A stretch of 35,702 nt of DNA, taken from Streptococcus suis. GTDB lineage: Bacteria; Bacillota; Bacilli; Lactobacillales; Streptococcaceae. This document shows, piece by piece, positions 34,421 through 35,702 of this stretch. The notes beneath the pieces were generated by a model. It had not been told where the DNA came from. It saw only the letters and a program-made list of their open reading frames with translations, and did no database searches. How positions within the stretch are numbered: position 1 is the first letter of the stretch; the number at the start of each line of letters is the position of its first letter. The stretch is from positions 1 to 35,702 of the forward strand of contig NZ_POPB01000323.1 of assembly GCF_002964045.1 (NCBI RefSeq). Direction: 5' to 3'. Position numbers and translations under genes: made by a program.

Positions 34421-34942
34421 ATAGCAAAGCAAGATTTGTTCATCAATGATGAAATTCGAGTGCGTGAAGTTCGTCTTATCGGTCTTGAGGGTGAACAGTT
34501 GGGAATCAAACCGCTCAATGAGGCTCAGGCCATTGCTGATAGCGCAAACGTGGATTTAGTATTGATTCAACCACAAGCTAAACCACCAGTAGCTAAAATT
34601 ATGGACTACGGTAAGTTCAAATTTGAATATCAGAAGAAACAGAAAGAACAACGCAAAAAACAAAGTGTTGTCACTGTGAAGGAAGTGCGTCTAAGTCCAG
34701 TTATTGACAAAGGGGACTTCGAGACAAAACTTCGTCATGCCCGTAAATTCCTAGAAAAAGGAAATAAGGTAAAGGTTTCGATCCGTTTCAAAGGTCGTAT
34801 GATTACCCACAAAGAAGTTGGAGCGAAAGTATTAGCTGAGTTCGCTGAAGCAACTCAAGATATTGCTATTATCGAACAACGCGCTAAGATGGACGGACGT
34901 CAAATGTTTATGCAATTGGCCCCAGCTTCAGATAAAAAATAA
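34421..34942 (+). CDS. infC: Translation initiation factor IF-3, AUA start
   Basis: The 173-aa IF-3 has an N-domain ([17 protein letters not shown]), a lysine-rich linker ([15 protein letters not shown]) and a C-domain ([30 protein letters not shown]). No ATG, GTG or well-placed TTG precedes the conserved N-terminus. The codon in the right place is ATA at 34421 (then [10 protein letters not shown]), 7 nt after GAGGTG. Non-AUG starts let IF-3 limit its own synthesis, since it rejects poor start codons. The TTG at 34436 would drop five conserved residues and has no ribosome site. First gene of the ribosomal operon. Confidence 0.93.
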   Translation: MAKQDLFINDEIRVREVRLIGLEGEQLGIKPLNEAQAIADSANVDLVLIQPQAKPPVAKIMDYGKFKFEYQKKQKEQRKKQSVVTVKEVRLSPVIDKGDFETKLRHARKFLEKGNKVKVSIRFKGRMITHKEVGAKVLAEFAEATQDIAIIEQRAKMDGRQMFMQLAPASDKK

Positions 34943-34968
34943 GCTTTTTAAGCAAAAGGAGAATTATC

Positions 34969-35169
34969 ATGCCAAAACAAAAAACTCACCGCGCATCAGC
35001 TAAACGTTTCAAACGTACAGGTTCTGGTGGATTGAAACGCTTCCGCGCTTACACTTCACACCGTTTCCACGGTAAAACTAAAAAACAACGTCGTCACCTT
35101 CGTAAAGCAGGTATGGTACATGCTGGTGACTTCAAGCGTATCAAATCAATGCTTACAGGTTTGAAATAA
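34969..35169 (+). CDS. rpmI: 50S ribosomal protein L35
   Basis: The 66-aa highly basic protein [20 protein letters not shown], with KFRAYTSH-like and [11 protein letters not shown] segments, is L35. AAAAGGAG precedes the ATG. It lies 26 bp after infC and 42 bp before rplT. Confidence 0.98.
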   Translation: MPKQKTHRASAKRFKRTGSGGLKRFRAYTSHRFHGKTKKQRRHLRKAGMVHAGDFKRIKSMLTGLK

Positions 35170-35211
35170 GCCGACTACTAGAATTTAGATTATTATTTGG
35201 AGGAAAATTAA

Positions 35212-35571
35212 ATGGCACGTGTTAAAGGTGGCGTTGTTTCTCGTAAACGCCGTAAACGTATTTTAAAATTAGCTAAAGGTTACTATGGAGCTAAACATCT
35301 CTTGTTCCGCACTGCGAAAGAACAAGTAATGAACTCTTACTACTATGCATACCGTGACCGCCGTCAGAAAAAACGTGACTTCCGTAAATTGTGGATCACT
35401 CGTATCAACGCGGCTGCTCGTATGAACGGTTTGTCATACTCACAATTGATGCACGGTTTGAAATTGGCTGAAATCGAAGTAAACCGTAAAATGCTTGCTG
35501 ACTTGGCAGTTAACGATGCAGCAGCTTTCACAGCTCTTGCAGATGCTGCTAAAGCAAAACTTGCTAAATAA
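35212..35571 (+). CDS. rplT: 50S ribosomal protein L20
   Basis: The 119-aa basic protein begins [20 protein letters not shown] and contains [20 protein letters not shown] and RLNA-like [18 protein letters not shown]. It is an early assembly protein of the large subunit and in Firmicutes the autoregulator of infC-rpmI-rplT. TTGGAGG precedes the ATG. I see no clear terminator in the 100 bp that follow. Confidence 0.98.
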   Translation: MARVKGGVVSRKRRKRILKLAKGYYGAKHLLFRTAKEQVMNSYYYAYRDRRQKKRDFRKLWITRINAAARMNGLSYSQLMHGLKLAEIEVNRKMLADLAVNDAAAFTALADAAKAKLAK

Positions 35572-35672
35572 GCTCTAATCAGAAGAACTGTAACCGCCCA
35601 ATAACAAGGTATCTATCTAATCACTCCCTCCTCCTGTATACTGTTATAAAAAACATAACTGGAGGATTTATT

Positions 35673-35702
35673 ATGTCACAGCCCATCGTCCCATTGACTG
35701 TT
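35673..35702 (+). CDS. Start of an unidentified gene, cut by the window end
   Basis: An ATG at 35673 follows a strong CTGGAGGA site (35660-35667). Only ten codons are present (MSQPIVPLTV), too few to identify. TGTATACT or TTATAAA near 35636-35650 may be its -10. Confidence 0.55.
   Translation, partial: MSQPIVPLTV

Overview
The window looks like chromosomal DNA of a low-GC Gram-positive coccus of the genus Streptococcus, most likely Streptococcus suis or a close relative. This rests on familiar streptococcal gene blocks (dnaG-rpoD, pfkA-pyk, cmk-infC-rpmI-rplT), a tmRNA tag reading AKNTNTYALAA, an LPxTG surface protein, and strong Shine-Dalgarno and -10 signals. The species call is inference. 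No phage, insertion sequence, CRISPR array or plasmid gene was seen.

Layout. 1-1531: a 102-bp imperfect palindrome, then a membrane-anchored beta-lactamase-fold serine hydrolase that may be translated from a leaderless mRNA. 1868-2233: mscL on the minus strand. 2413-5777: the macromolecular synthesis block dnaG-rpoD plus a SufT/MIP18-like Fe-S assembly gene, with a string of hairpins after rpoD. 5861-6248: an unidentified structured transcript of about 350 nt with its own promoter and terminator. 6298-13139: six tightly coupled genes for polyamine synthesis (Arg/Lys/Orn decarboxylase, speE, carboxynorspermidine synthase, nspC, aguA, aguB). Together they can turn arginine into agmatine, N-carbamoylputrescine and putrescine, then add an aminopropyl group by the carboxynorspermidine-type route. 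The aguA product carries an extra N-terminal domain.

13179-15477: a minus-strand DedA/VTT membrane protein, ssrA (tmRNA), tRNA-Ser(GGA) and adenosine deaminase. 15525-17398 (minus): a YtrA-type GntR regulator with an ABC ATPase and permease. 17551-23326: dnaE and the glycolytic pair pfkA-pyk. 23531-26377 (minus): a PadR regulator followed by three HAAS/DUF4097 envelope proteins; the middle gene appears to have lost its ancestral start codon. 26528-29101 (minus): a small DUF5684-like membrane protein, pepT and a Cof-type HAD phosphatase.

29298-31928: a large LPxTG-anchored coiled-coil SEC10/PgrA-type surface protein whose promoter spacer contains an 11-A tract. 32324-35571: an EbsA-like protein, a convergent 4Fe-4S ferredoxin, a LysM-like membrane-anchored protein, cmk, and infC-rpmI-rplT behind an L20-type leader. 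infC appears to start with AUA. A new gene begins at 35673 and runs off the window.

The most unusual items are the unidentified RNA ahead of the polyamine operon, the AguA N-terminal fusion, the poly-A tract in the surface-protein promoter, the start-less HAAS gene, and the palindromic or hairpin elements at 16-117 and 5323-5416.
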